DNA of 64,000 nt. It comes from Pseudomonas frederiksbergensis (GTDB lineage Bacteria > Pseudomonadota > Gammaproteobacteria > Pseudomonadales > Pseudomonadaceae). Shown in pieces: positions 50,798-60,464 of the stretch. Under the pieces are notes generated by a model. The model did not search any database. It was not told the origin of the DNA and was given only the letters and a program-made list of their open reading frames with translations. A program made the position numbers and the translations under genes. The stretch's first letter is position 1. Each line of letters opens with the position of its first letter. The stretch is from assembly GCF_000802155.2 (NCBI RefSeq), contig NZ_JQGJ02000005.1, positions 186,001 through 250,000 on the forward strand, in the 5' to 3' direction.

Positions 50798-51327
50798 CTG
50801 CATCCGCTTCGCCTGCCGCTAGCGCGGCCACGGCTGCGCTCGCAGCACCTTCCGGCCAGCCTGCCAGCGCGCCGCTGACGCGCGTGGCACTGGCCTACAT
50901 CGAACCGCGCTTCAAGCTCTACCTGCGCTTCGGCGAGCCTGCGCGCACACACCAGCTCGACCGCTGGCGGCGCTGCGCGGTGTTCCAGCCGGGCGCCATG
51001 TTGTGCCGCATCCACTGGCAGGCCAACGACTACGGCACTGTGCGTTGGCAGCTCATGGTGATGCAGGCTTGCACGCCGCTGGATGCGGCGCAGCGCATCC
51101 CCGGCGTGCAGCCAGGCGCGCGCCTGCTGCTGCACGCCGAGGGCGACAACCAGGTGCGCGCCGTGCTGGAACGCATCGACGCCATCGAGGCGCTGGGCAT
51201 CGCGCCCGTTGCCGTCTCGCCCGCGTACTGGCGCACGCTGGGCAATCGGCTCGCTGCGCGCCTGCCGCTGCCCGAATACACCGCCGAGCGGCACGCCGCC
51301 TGGCTGGCCGGGAGGGCATTGCCATGA
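50794..51327 (+). CDS. DUF2840 domain-containing protein
   Basis: 177 aa. Ala/Pro-rich leader, then LTRVALAYIEPRFKLYLRFGEPARTHQLDRWRRCAVFQPGAMLCRIHWQANDYGTVRWQLMVMQA, the DUF2840 core. Found in transfer regions of ICEs and plasmids between parA and traF. Function unknown. Both ends overlap neighbours by ATGA. Confidence 0.9.
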   Translation: MTASASPAASAATAALAAPSGQPASAPLTRVALAYIEPRFKLYLRFGEPARTHQLDRWRRCAVFQPGAMLCRIHWQANDYGTVRWQLMVMQACTPLDAAQRIPGVQPGARLLLHAEGDNQVRAVLERIDAIEALGIAPVAVSPAYWRTLGNRLAARLPLPEYTAERHAAWLAGRALP

Positions 51328-51899
51328 CCACGATGATGGCAACGCGGCCTCGCTCACGCCTGCGCGCTCGCCTCGTGCTGGCGGGCCTGTCCGCCTGCGG
51401 CCTCGCTGCGCTGGCCTGGGCGTCCTTTGTGCATCCGTTGCCGCGTCTGACCTACAACCCGTCCGACAGCGTGGCGGTCGGCTGGTATCGCGTCGATCCG
51501 CTTGACCTGCGCACCGGCGCGCTGCCACGTCCATTGGCCGTGGGCAGCATCGTCCTGACCACGCTGCCGCCTGACGCTGCCGCGCTGGCCGCGCAGCGCG
51601 GCTACCTGCCGACGCGCGTTCCACTGCTCAAGCGCGTGGGCGCGATAGCACCGCAGGAGGTGTGCATTACTGGCGGCAGCGTTCGCATCGACGGTGTGCC
51701 TTCGGCCGCTGTGTTGTCCGCCGACCGCTGGGGCCGGCCGCTGCCATCCTGGCAGCAGTGCCGCCGCCTGCGGCCCGGCGAGCTGTTCCTGCTCAGCGTC
51801 ACCAACCCGGCGTCATTCGACAGCCGGTATTTCGGGCCCGTGCGCGCGTCCGCCGTGATCGGCGTTGCGCGTCCGGTCTGGCTGGAGGCCCGCCCATGA
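51324..51899 (+). CDS. traF: S26-family signal peptidase, TraF-like
   Basis: 191 aa. One N-terminal transmembrane segment (LVLAGLSACGLAALAWASF), then the serine region YNPSDSVAVGWYRVDP and the lysine region VPLLKRVGAIAPQEVCI, and GELFLLSVTNPASFDSRYFGPV. TraF-type peptidases mature and circularise conjugative pilin (TrbC) in RP4-like systems, whose trb genes should lie to the right of the window. ATGA overlaps on both sides. Confidence 0.92.
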   Translation: MTTMMATRPRSRLRARLVLAGLSACGLAALAWASFVHPLPRLTYNPSDSVAVGWYRVDPLDLRTGALPRPLAVGSIVLTTLPPDAAALAAQRGYLPTRVPLLKRVGAIAPQEVCITGGSVRIDGVPSAAVLSADRWGRPLPSWQQCRRLRPGELFLLSVTNPASFDSRYFGPVRASAVIGVARPVWLEARP

Positions 51900-52339
51900 T
51901 GGCGGCCAATTCGCTGCACGTTGCCGTGCATCTCATCGTGCCATCGGGCGTGCCGATCCAGTGGCTTTCTGCATGTCGTCGCGCGTGCAATGCCAGCGCA
52001 TCCGCGCTGCACTTCGCGCTGCCTTCCCATGTGCAGGCGTCTTGCCTCGAACGCGCCCGGCCTATGGCCGTCGCCGCGTTCGCCGGCGCGCTGGCTGCTC
52101 ACGCAGCAGCGCCGCCGGGCCGCCGCTGCCCGGAGCGCCAGCGAGGGGCAAAGGCGGAAGGCAAGACAAAAGGACGCGGCACAGGGCCGCGTCGAAAGCC
52201 AGTCTGCACGTGGGGGTGGCGCGGCACACAGCGGCTTCGCCGCCGTGCCGCTTGTGGCGCGAAGTCCGCGCCAAGACAGGGCGGCCCGCGTGCTTCGCAC
52301 GCCGTGGCACGCCATAGCTTTCCTTGGAGACTGCCATGA
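51896..52339 (+). CDS. Hypothetical protein between traF and the relaxase gene
   Basis: 147 aa. The start (ATG at 51896) overlaps the traF stop by ATGA, and the stop (52337-52339) overlaps the relaxase start by ATGA; a frame joined this way at both ends is unlikely to be chance. N-terminus: MMAANSLHVAVHLIVPSGVP. The C-terminal half is Arg/Ala/Gly-rich and basic without domain likeness, which leaves the possibility of a non-coding GC-rich spacer. Confidence 0.5.
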   Translation: MMAANSLHVAVHLIVPSGVPIQWLSACRRACNASASALHFALPSHVQASCLERARPMAVAAFAGALAAHAAAPPGRRCPERQRGAKAEGKTKGRGTGPRRKPVCTWGWRGTQRLRRRAACGAKSAPRQGGPRASHAVARHSFPWRLP

Positions 52340-54315
52340 GCGACCGCCGCGACGACGATTTCCGCGTGCGCCCCAGTGCCCCGAAGAACCGGGGCCAGGG
52401 CTTCGTTTCCAAGGTGCTCAAGCAGGCGGGCAAGGCCAGCGGCGGCAAGTCCTCTATGCGCAATTCCGCAGCCGGTGGCAGCGGCGCACGCGCCGGCCAG
52501 CGCCCCGGTTCGCGCTTGGGGCGCGGCCATACGGCGGCGCGCTTCGCGGGCGCGAAGCTCACGCCCTTGTCGCGGCGTGTAACCATCAAGACGCTGCTGG
52601 TCAATCAGCGCAATGCCAGCCCGCAATCGCTCGCCAAGCACCTGCGCTACATCGAGCGCGATGGCGCGGGCCGCGATGGCGAGCCGGGCCGAGCCTACGG
52701 GCCGCAAACCGACGAAGCCGACCTCGACGCCTTCAAGGAGCGGGCCGCCGACGACCGGCACCATTTCCGCTTCATCGTTTCCCCGGAGGACGGCGCCGAG
52801 CTGGACGACCTGCGCACCTACACCCGGCACCTGATGAATCGCATGGAAGCCGACCTGGGCACGCGGCTGGATTGGGCGGCGGTAGATCACTGGAACACCG
52901 ACAACCCGCACACTCACCTGATCGTGCGCGGGCGTGACGACACTGGCAAAGACCTCATCATCTCGGGCGACTACATCGCGCAAGGCTTTCGCCATCGCGC
53001 CGCCGAACTGGCGACCGAATGGCTGGGGCCGCGCACCGAACTGGAGATCCAGCAGACCTTGCAGCGCGAGGTGGAGCAGGAGCGGTGGACGAGCCTGGAT
53101 CGCACCCTGCAACGCGAGGTCGGCGAGGACGGCCGAGTGCAGATCGAACGCTTCAACGAACCGCGGCTGCAACGCCAGCGCCTGCTGCTAATCGGCCGCC
53201 TGCAACGCTTGCAGCGCCTGGGCCTGGCCGACGAAATACAGCCCGGCACCTGGGCCGTCTATGCCGACGCGGAAGAGACCCTGCGCGCCCTGGGCGAGCG
53301 TGGCGACATCATCCGCACCATGCAGCGGGCCATGCGCGGCGAGCCGCGCGAGCTGGCGGTGTTCGAGCCTGGGGACGATGGCCGAACCATTCTCGGCCGG
53401 GTGGCCGCGAAGGGGCTGGCCGACGAGCTGCGCGACCGGGGCTATCTGGTCATCGACGGCGTGGACGGCAAGGCCCACTACGTCGCGCTCAACGCCCGCG
53501 ACGAGTTGGCGAACTACCCGGCCGGCGCCGTGGTGGAGGTGAAGGGATCTGCCGACGTGCGGGCAGCCGACCGCAACATCGCCGCGCTGGCGAGCGGTGG
53601 CCTGTACCGCACCGACCATCACCTTGCCGTGGCGCGGGGTCAGGCTGTGCCCGGCCGCGATCCGCAGGAAGTCGTCGCGGCCCACGTCCGCCGACTGGAA
53701 GCCCTGCGCCGGGCCGGCATCGTGGAGCGCGTGGCCGAAGGGCTATGGAAGGTGCCGGGCGACCTGCCCGAGCAGGGCCGCCGCTACGACGCGCAGCGCC
53801 TGGGCGGCGTGGCCGTGGAACTGAAATCGCACCTGCCCATCGAGCGGCAGGCCCGCGTGATCGGGGCTACTTGGCTCGACCAGCAGTTGATTGGCGGCTC
53901 GGGCCTGGGCGACCTGGGCTTTGGCGGCGAGGCCAAGCAGGCCATGCAGCAGCGCGCCGACTTCCTGACCGAACAAGGGCTGGCCGAGCGGCGCGGGCAG
54001 CGCGTGATCCTCGCCCGGAACCTGCTGGGCACGTTGCGCAATCGGGAACTGGCGCAGGCCGCCAAGGACATTGCCGCCGAATCCGGCTTGGAGCACCGTC
54101 CGGTGGCCGACGGCCAGCGCGTGGCCGGTATCTACCGGCGCAGCATCATGCTCGCCAGCGGGCGCTACGCGATGCTCGATGACGGCATGGGGTTCAGCTT
54201 GGTGCCGTGGAAGCCAGTGATCGAACAGCGGCTGGGCCAGCAGCTCGCGGCCACAGTGCGCGGTGGCGGGGTGTCTTGGGAGATTGGGCGCGCACGCGGG
54301 CCTGCTATCAGTTGA
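52336..54315 (+). CDS. Relaxase / mobilisation nuclease with DUF3363 domain
   Basis: 659 aa. Basic N-terminus, then VirD2-like relaxase core: LRYIERDGAGRDGEPGRAY, HHFRFIVSPEDGAELDDLRTYTR and the metal motif HWNTDNPHTHLIVRGRDD with three histidines. The DUF3363 part runs through RGYLVIDGVDGKAHYVALNARDEL and ARVIGATWLDQQLIGG to the C-terminus. It nicks oriT and pilots the strand in transfer. GGAG seven bases upstream of 52336. Ends the ATGA-linked chain from parA. Confidence 0.95.
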   Translation: MSDRRDDDFRVRPSAPKNRGQGFVSKVLKQAGKASGGKSSMRNSAAGGSGARAGQRPGSRLGRGHTAARFAGAKLTPLSRRVTIKTLLVNQRNASPQSLAKHLRYIERDGAGRDGEPGRAYGPQTDEADLDAFKERAADDRHHFRFIVSPEDGAELDDLRTYTRHLMNRMEADLGTRLDWAAVDHWNTDNPHTHLIVRGRDDTGKDLIISGDYIAQGFRHRAAELATEWLGPRTELEIQQTLQREVEQERWTSLDRTLQREVGEDGRVQIERFNEPRLQRQRLLLIGRLQRLQRLGLADEIQPGTWAVYADAEETLRALGERGDIIRTMQRAMRGEPRELAVFEPGDDGRTILGRVAAKGLADELRDRGYLVIDGVDGKAHYVALNARDELANYPAGAVVEVKGSADVRAADRNIAALASGGLYRTDHHLAVARGQAVPGRDPQEVVAAHVRRLEALRRAGIVERVAEGLWKVPGDLPEQGRRYDAQRLGGVAVELKSHLPIERQARVIGATWLDQQLIGGSGLGDLGFGGEAKQAMQQRADFLTEQGLAERRGQRVILARNLLGTLRNRELAQAAKDIAAESGLEHRPVADGQRVAGIYRRSIMLASGRYAMLDDGMGFSLVPWKPVIEQRLGQQLAATVRGGGVSWEIGRARGPAIS

Positions 54316-54418
54316 GGCGGTAAACAAAACGCAGCTAGCAACACGATACGGAGGGCTTGCACACCTTCCGATCAAGAAAACATCGAGCGAGCACGGAGGT
54401 CATCCGCTCGTTCCGCAC

Positions 54419-54446
54419 TTGACCAAATTATTCGATAAAATATAGT
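54419..54446 (+). promoter_or_regulatory. Sigma70 promoter of the RND cargo operon
   Basis: TTGACC, a 16-nt spacer, TATAGT: five of six matches in each box. It lies 54 bp before the adaptor ATG in a locally AT-rich stretch. Confidence 0.72.
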
Positions 54447-54461
54447 TCGATCGTACGAACT
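54444..54461. promoter_or_regulatory. Palindromic operator over the -10 box
   Basis: AGTTCG-ATCGTA-CGAACT: 6-bp perfect arms with a 6-bp near-symmetric centre, extended by ATAG/CTAT flanks. Typical size for a TetR-family repressor of an efflux operon. No TetR gene is in the window, so the regulator is unknown. Confidence 0.62.
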
Positions 54462-54500
54462 CTATTAGAATCTGACATAACCAAGACCTTCGAGACACTC

Positions 54501-55661
54501 ATGAATCGCTTGACTACCTATGCGCTCGACCTCCATAGACCCGTGCCGTCGGTCCGGGAGACTGGCACTTTGAGCACGGGCAGGAGCGTGCAGGCGTGCA
54601 CGGTGGCCGTGCTGTCCATGTGTGTACTTCTGCTCGCTGCCTGCACTGATGGCTCAATCTCGTCTAGATCCGTGGCCACGCCGGTGGCTGCAGAAGTCGC
54701 TGTGGTACGGCAGGCACGATTACCTGTTACCAACGATGTGACTGGCAGCGTAGTCTCTGATGGACGCATCGACGTGGCTTCGCGCGTGACCGGATTCATT
54801 CGCCAGCTCGATGTTCGGGAGGGTCAAGCGGTCAGGCGCGGCGACCTGCTGTTGCGCATCGACGCCTCTGACATCGACGCGGCCATTGCGCAGGCACGCG
54901 CCGGTGTGCAGGCCGCCCAAGAGGCTTGGCGGGATGCGCGGCACGACGTGAATCAAAACGTGCAACTGGCGCCGGCCGGCGCGATCTCGGCCGATGCGCT
55001 GCGCAAGTCCAGGGTGCGGGAGGAAACCACCCGCGCGACGCTGGAACAAGCGCAGTCGGCGTTGGCGGCGGCACAGGCGCAGCGCAACTACGTGGCCATC
55101 ACCAGTCCGGTGGACGGCGTAGTCGTCTCAGTGGCCCGGCGCAGCGGCGAAATGGCAACTCCCGGCGCGCCGCTGATGACGGTGGAGTCGCGCGAGGTCT
55201 TGCTGTTCAAAGCGTTCGTGCCCGAGCGCAGCCTGGCGGCAATCAAGTCCGGCGACTCGATTCCCGTGCGCATCGACGCGCTGGGCGATGAGCGCTTCAA
55301 GGGACGGGTTCGGGGCGTGGTGCCATCGGGCGATGGCGTGACCCGTCGCTATGAGGTGGACATCGTGCTGCCGCGGGACGCGCGCCTGCTACCGGGAATG
55401 TTCGGCCGCCTCGAAATCCTGCTGGACGAGAAACAGGCCGTCACGGTGCCGCGTGCGGCCCTTGTGCGACGCGGTGGCTTGGACGGCGTGTTCGTGCTCC
55501 AGGACGGCGTGGCGCGTTTTCGATGGCTGCGCACCGGCCAGCGCCTGGGCGATGTGGTGGAGGTGGCCGCCGGCCTGTCGGACGGAGAAACCATCCTCGC
55601 CAGCGTCGCCGACACCGTCCATGACGGCATGCCGATCCAGGCCGCCGGGGGCGCGCGATGA
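54501..55661 (+). CDS. RND efflux periplasmic adaptor (lipoprotein)
   Basis: 386 aa. A long leader ends in a lipobox (VLLLAACTD, Cys around residue 49). Membrane-fusion-protein modules follow: barrel/lipoyl (VTGFIRQLDVREGQAVRRGDLLLRID), helical hairpin (ALRKSRVREETTRATLEQAQSALAAAQAQRNY), second lipoyl half (ITSPVDGVVVSVARRSGEMA) and C-terminal membrane-proximal domain. Bridges the RND pump and the outer-membrane channel. Overlaps the pump gene by ATGA. First gene after the promoter/operator. Confidence 0.92.
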   Translation: MNRLTTYALDLHRPVPSVRETGTLSTGRSVQACTVAVLSMCVLLLAACTDGSISSRSVATPVAAEVAVVRQARLPVTNDVTGSVVSDGRIDVASRVTGFIRQLDVREGQAVRRGDLLLRIDASDIDAAIAQARAGVQAAQEAWRDARHDVNQNVQLAPAGAISADALRKSRVREETTRATLEQAQSALAAAQAQRNYVAITSPVDGVVVSVARRSGEMATPGAPLMTVESREVLLFKAFVPERSLAAIKSGDSIPVRIDALGDERFKGRVRGVVPSGDGVTRRYEVDIVLPRDARLLPGMFGRLEILLDEKQAVTVPRAALVRRGGLDGVFVLQDGVARFRWLRTGQRLGDVVEVAAGLSDGETILASVADTVHDGMPIQAAGGAR

Positions 55662-58600
55662 CGTCGAGGCGCCTGAACTTCGCGGGTTTTCTCGCGAAGC
55701 ACTTCATCACCTCCAAGCTCACGCTGGTTTTCATCATCGCCGTGGCATTGATGGGTGTCGTGGCGGTGCTGCAGACCCCGCGCGAGGAGAACCCGCAGAT
55801 CATCGTGCCCGCCGCCGCCGTGGTGGTCGGCCTGCCCGGTGCCTCGGCCGCGGAGGTCGAATCGCTGGTGGTTACTCCGCTCGAAGGCATCCTGAGCGAA
55901 CTGCCCGGCGTTGATCACATCGAGAGCACTTCCCGCAACTCACAGGGAATCGTTCAGGTGCAATTCAAGGTCGGTGAATCCAAGGAGCAGTCGCTGGTCA
56001 AGCTCTATGACCGCGTGATGGCCAGCCGTGCCTGGCTGCCTGCCGATGCCACGACGCCATTGGTGCAAAGCGTCGACGCGGACGACGTGCCGATCGTCAC
56101 CTTCACGCTGGCTTCGTCGAAATACGATGACTACGCGCTCAACCGCATGGCCGAACGCATGGCCGAGCGCCTGCGCAGTACCGAAAACGTCTCGGTGGTT
56201 TCCTTGCGCGGCGGGCAGCATCGCGAAATCACCATCGAACTGGACCCCGATCGCCTACAGGCTTACGGCGTGACCCTCGGCCAAGCCCGAGCGGCCTTCC
56301 CAACCAGCAATCTGACGTTGCCACTACAGCCCACCGTACGTGACGGTCAGGTACAAGCCATCAAGCTGGATGCGGCCTATACCTCAGCCGAGGATGTGCG
56401 TAACCAGCTCATCGCCGTGCGCGATAAGCGGCCGGTTTACGTGCGCGACGTGGCCACCGTCACCGACGGCCCGCCGCCGGAGCCGGCCACGGCCAGCCGC
56501 CTCTCCTTCGGTCCCGGCGATCCACGCTTTGGCACGGCCGATGCCACAGACCTGCCCGCCGTCACCATCGCTGTGGCCAAAAAGAAGGGCACCAATGCCG
56601 TGGTGGTCGCCAATGCAGTGATCGACCGCATGCAGCGCATGCAGGCCACCTTCGTGCCCCAGGACATTCAGGTCGTGGTGACGCGCAACGACGGCCAGAA
56701 AGCCGACGACGCGGTCAACCTGCTGCTGGAACACTTGGCGATCGCCCTGGTCACCGTGGGCCTGGTGCTGATCCTCTTCCTGGGCTGGCGCGAGGCGTTG
56801 ATCGTGATGATCACGGTGCCGTTGATCATGGGCATCACGCTGGCGGCCAACCTGCTGGGCGGCGTCACCATCAACCGCGTCACGCTGTTCGCGCTGATCC
56901 TGGCGCTGGGGCTGCTGGTGGATGCCGCCATCGTGGTCATCGAAAACATCCACCGCCACTACGCCAGCCGCAAACCGAAGGCGGACAAGGAGGCGGAAAC
57001 CGTGCTGGCGACCAACGAGATCGGCAACGCCACCAACTTGGCCACCTTCGCGGTGATGCTGGTCTTCATCACCCTGCTACTGGCCCTGACCGGCATGCCG
57101 CGCCAGTATTTTTTCCCGGTCGCGGTCACTGTGCCGGTCGCCATGGCCGCTTCCATCGTGGTGGCCTACATCGTCGTGCCGTGGGCATCCAATCGCTGGC
57201 TTCATCGCCACGACATCCAGCAGGAAGCATCAGCGCACGGGCAACAGTCCCATGGTCATGGCGCACCGGGGCGGATCGAACGCCTCTACCTGCGCCTGTT
57301 CGGCCCCCTGCAGCAGCACAGAAACGTGCGCATCGGCTTCGGTCTGGCGGTGCTGTTGCTGATGACGGTCTCGCTGATGCAAGGCGCCTGGCAGTTCGTC
57401 CGTCCGGCGGGCGTGGGCGGGGCTGTGTCCGCGTTGGGCGTGCCGATCGGCTTTCTGCCCAAGGATGACCAGAACACTTTCAACGTGGTGGTTTCGATGC
57501 CGGAAACCACGCCGGTGGAAGACACCGATCGCTTGGTGCGCCAGGTCGCCACGGTGCTGGCACAGGAGCCGCACGTGCTCAACTACCAGACTTGGGTCGG
57601 CCAGGCTGGTGTAGCCGACTTCAACGGTCTGTTCAAGGGCACCTCCGCGCGTGCTGGCAACCACGTCGCGGAAATCCGCGTCAACCTCATCGACAAGCGT
57701 CACCGCAAGGAAAGCTCCATCGACATCGTGCGCAAACTGCGTCCCCAGGTGGAGGCCATTCGCATAGCCTGGCCCGGTGCCGAGGTGGCGCTGGTGGAGC
57801 AGCCGCCGGGTCCGCCGCTGCGCTCGACCGTTTTGGCGGAAATCTACGGCCCCGACGCCGAGGGTCTGCGCGCGCTGTCGGCCCAGGTACGCGGGGCCTT
57901 CGCACAAACCTACGACACCGTCGACATCACCGACACCGAACCAGAAGATGTGCGGGAGCACCGCATCGTGCCGGACAAGGACAAGGCCGCGCTCTCCGGC
58001 GTCTCGACTGCGCAGATTGCCGAGGCGCTGGCGCTGGTCTACGGCGGCACCACCCTCGGCCGCGCCCACCTGCCGGACGAGAAACTGCCGGTGCCAGTCA
58101 GGGCCTTCGTGCCGCGCCGCTTTGAGGTCGATCCCGGCCGGCTCGACCGGGTATTCGTGGACAACGCAGCCGGCCAGCCCGTGCCGCTGGTGGAGTTGGT
58201 CAAAGTGGTTCCCGCATCGGTCGATCGTCCCATCCTGCACCGCGACAACGAGAAGGTCTCCTTCGTCGGTGCGGAACTGTCGGACTCGGTGCCGCTGTAC
58301 GCCGTGCTCGACCTGCAGCGGCGCCTGCATGGCATCACCGCGCCGGACGGACGTCCGCTGCGCACCGGCAACCTGCGCTTCAAGGAGGACGTGCCCGACA
58401 CCATCGACGGCTATCAGTTGCTGTGGGGCGGCGAGATGCGCATGACGCTGGACGTGTACCGGGATCTCTCCCTCTCCCTCAGCGGCGCCCTGCTCATCAT
58501 CTATTTCGCGCTGGTCGCCTACTACCGCTCGTTCATCGTTCCGCTGGTGGCCATGTCGGCCGTGCCGCTCGGCATCATCGGCATCTTTCCGGGGCACTGG

Positions 58601-58966
58601 CTGGTCGGCATGGATTTCTCCGCGACATCCATGGTCGGCATCATCGCGCTGACGGGGGTGGTGATCCGCAACTCGCTGCTGATCATCGACTTCATTCAGG
58701 ACAACATCCGCCACGGCATGCCGCTGAGGGAGGCCGTGCGCCAGGCCGGCGCGGTGCGTCTGCGGCCCATCCTGCTGACGATGCTGGCGATCATCTTCGG
58801 CTCGGCCGTCATGGTGACCGACCCGGTCTTCGGGGGCCTGGCCGTCTCGCTGATCTTCGGCACGCTGGTCTCGACTGCGCTGACCGTGTTCGTCGTACCG
58901 CTGCTCTACGAGCTGCATGCGAAGCGCCATGCAACCCCGGCGGCCACAGGAGCAGACCATGCATGA
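55658..58966 (+). CDS. RND family efflux permease
   Basis: 1102 aa, twelve transmembrane helices in two halves with large periplasmic loops. TM4 carries LGLLVDAAIVVIENIHRHY: one proton-relay Asp where AcrB has two adjacent. A His-rich loop (HDIQQEASAHGQQSHGHGAP) interrupts residues 515-535. C-half: YRSFIVPLVAMSAVPLGIIG, LTGVVIRNSLLIIDFIQ and RLRPILLTMLAIIFGS. Resembles the HAE-type multidrug pumps outside the classic AcrB group; substrate unknown. It overlaps the outer-membrane factor gene by 8 bp. Confidence 0.93.
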   Translation: MTSRRLNFAGFLAKHFITSKLTLVFIIAVALMGVVAVLQTPREENPQIIVPAAAVVVGLPGASAAEVESLVVTPLEGILSELPGVDHIESTSRNSQGIVQVQFKVGESKEQSLVKLYDRVMASRAWLPADATTPLVQSVDADDVPIVTFTLASSKYDDYALNRMAERMAERLRSTENVSVVSLRGGQHREITIELDPDRLQAYGVTLGQARAAFPTSNLTLPLQPTVRDGQVQAIKLDAAYTSAEDVRNQLIAVRDKRPVYVRDVATVTDGPPPEPATASRLSFGPGDPRFGTADATDLPAVTIAVAKKKGTNAVVVANAVIDRMQRMQATFVPQDIQVVVTRNDGQKADDAVNLLLEHLAIALVTVGLVLILFLGWREALIVMITVPLIMGITLAANLLGGVTINRVTLFALILALGLLVDAAIVVIENIHRHYASRKPKADKEAETVLATNEIGNATNLATFAVMLVFITLLLALTGMPRQYFFPVAVTVPVAMAASIVVAYIVVPWASNRWLHRHDIQQEASAHGQQSHGHGAPGRIERLYLRLFGPLQQHRNVRIGFGLAVLLLMTVSLMQGAWQFVRPAGVGGAVSALGVPIGFLPKDDQNTFNVVVSMPETTPVEDTDRLVRQVATVLAQEPHVLNYQTWVGQAGVADFNGLFKGTSARAGNHVAEIRVNLIDKRHRKESSIDIVRKLRPQVEAIRIAWPGAEVALVEQPPGPPLRSTVLAEIYGPDAEGLRALSAQVRGAFAQTYDTVDITDTEPEDVREHRIVPDKDKAALSGVSTAQIAEALALVYGGTTLGRAHLPDEKLPVPVRAFVPRRFEVDPGRLDRVFVDNAAGQPVPLVELVKVVPASVDRPILHRDNEKVSFVGAELSDSVPLYAVLDLQRRLHGITAPDGRPLRTGNLRFKEDVPDTIDGYQLLWGGEMRMTLDVYRDLSLSLSGALLIIYFALVAYYRSFIVPLVAMSAVPLGIIGIFPGHWLVGMDFSATSMVGIIALTGVVIRNSLLIIDFIQDNIRHGMPLREAVRQAGAVRLRPILLTMLAIIFGSAVMVTDPVFGGLAVSLIFGTLVSTALTVFVVPLLYELHAKRHATPAATGADHA

Positions 58967-60455
58967 GAATGACAGCGGTACATCGTCCCCTCGCCGTCGC
59001 CAGGCCCGCGCAGGCCATGAGACCGGCCCATCGGCCCGCCATCGGCTCGTCGGCACGCTGGCGGTGGCGGTGGCGGTGCTGGCGATGCTGAGCGGTTGTG
59101 CCTCGCTGGCACCCGCGCTCGATCCCATCGCGCTCCCCGTCGCATCGAACTGGCGGACGCAGCCCGACACGCCGGGCGTTGCGGCCGCGGCTGACCTGGC
59201 GTGGCGCGAGTACTTCACCGACCCGGCCTTGCAGGCGCTGATCGAGATCGCGCTGGAAAACAACCGCGATCTGCGCGTGGCGGTGCTGCGCACCGAGGAG
59301 GCGCGCGCCGCCTTCCGCATCCAGCGTGCGCAGCAGGCGCCAATAGTCGGCGTGGGGGCGCAGCAAATCCGCACCGGCCTGCCCGATGGGCTACAGCCGC
59401 TGGCGGGCCGCTCGGTCCTGGAGGTCAACGTAGCCTCCGTGGGCATCAGCAGTTGGGAGTTGGACCTGTGGGGCCGCGTACGCAGCATGAAGACCGCCGC
59501 ATTAGAGCAATGGCTGGCCACCGAGCAGGGCCACCGTGCCGTGGAATTGGCACTGGTCGCCCAGGTCGCCGATGCCTACCTGGGCCTGCGCGAACTCGAC
59601 GAGCGCATTTCGCTGGCAAGGCGCACGGTGGAAAACCAGCAAGCGCTGGAGCAAATCTTCCAGAAACGCTTGGAGCTGGGCCACGGCTCGCGGCTTGAGC
59701 TGACCCAGGTGCGCACCCTGCTGAGCCAGGGCAAAGCCCTGCAGGTGCAACTGGAGCTTGCGCGCGAACAGCAACGCAATGCCCTGGCGCTACTGCTCGG
59801 CAGCGACCCCCAATTGCCGCCGCCATCGGCCCCGATGGATGAAGCCCTGGTCATGCCCGAACTGAGGCCCGGGCTGCCATCGGACCTGCTGGTCAACCGC
59901 CCGGACATCCTGGCCGCCGAGCATGCGCTGCGGGCGCGCCAGGCCAACATCGGTGCGGCGCGCGCCGCGTTCTTCCCGCGCATCGCACTGACCGGCGGTG
60001 CCGGCTCGGTCAGTACCAGCCTGAGCGACCTGTTTTCGTCGGGCACCCGGGTATGGTTGTTCCAGCCGACGATCGAATTACCGATCTTCGATGCTGGCAT
60101 GCGACAGGCCAATCTCGACGCTAGCGTCGTGCGGCGTGACATCGCCATTGCCGAATACGAACGCGCGATCCAGGCAGCGTTTCGCGACGTCTCCGACGCC
60201 CTGGCCGCAAGGCAGAAGCTCACCGAGCAGCTCGTCGTGGCGCGCCAGGCCCACGCCGAGCAGAGCGAGCGTTTGAAACTGGCGCGGATGCTGTTCGATG
60301 CCGGCTCGGCGGCGCACCTGGAGGTACTGGACGCCGAGCGCGACCTGCTTGCCGTCGAGCAGCAACTGGTGCAGGTACGCAGGGCGGCATTGTCAAGCCA
60401 AATCGGGCTGTACGCGGCGCTGGGCGGTGACACGAACCAGCCCCCGAAAAGATGA
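58959..60455 (+). CDS. RND outer-membrane factor, NodT/OprM family
   Basis: 498 aa. Lipobox LAMLSGCASL after a hydrophobic stretch, then two OEP repeats with WREYFTDPALQALIEIALENNRDLRVAVLRTEEARAAFRIQRA, SSWELDLWGRVRS, NRPDILAAEHALRARQANIGAARAAFFPRIALTG and LPIFDAGMRQANLDASV. Forms the outer-membrane exit duct. AGGAG seven bases before the ATG at 58959 decides the start over an upstream one at 58917. Confidence 0.94.
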   Translation: MHENDSGTSSPRRRQARAGHETGPSARHRLVGTLAVAVAVLAMLSGCASLAPALDPIALPVASNWRTQPDTPGVAAAADLAWREYFTDPALQALIEIALENNRDLRVAVLRTEEARAAFRIQRAQQAPIVGVGAQQIRTGLPDGLQPLAGRSVLEVNVASVGISSWELDLWGRVRSMKTAALEQWLATEQGHRAVELALVAQVADAYLGLRELDERISLARRTVENQQALEQIFQKRLELGHGSRLELTQVRTLLSQGKALQVQLELAREQQRNALALLLGSDPQLPPPSAPMDEALVMPELRPGLPSDLLVNRPDILAAEHALRARQANIGAARAAFFPRIALTGGAGSVSTSLSDLFSSGTRVWLFQPTIELPIFDAGMRQANLDASVVRRDIAIAEYERAIQAAFRDVSDALAARQKLTEQLVVARQAHAEQSERLKLARMLFDAGSAAHLEVLDAERDLLAVEQQLVQVRRAALSSQIGLYAALGGDTNQPPKR

Positions 60456-60464
60456 GGAAACGCA

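Noticed and set aside
57230..59521. 763-codon open frame on the minus strand across the RND permease and outer-membrane factor genes
   Set aside because: It is the antisense of two clear genes with conserved motifs; its own protein is His/Arg/Gly-rich without domain likeness, a product of high GC.
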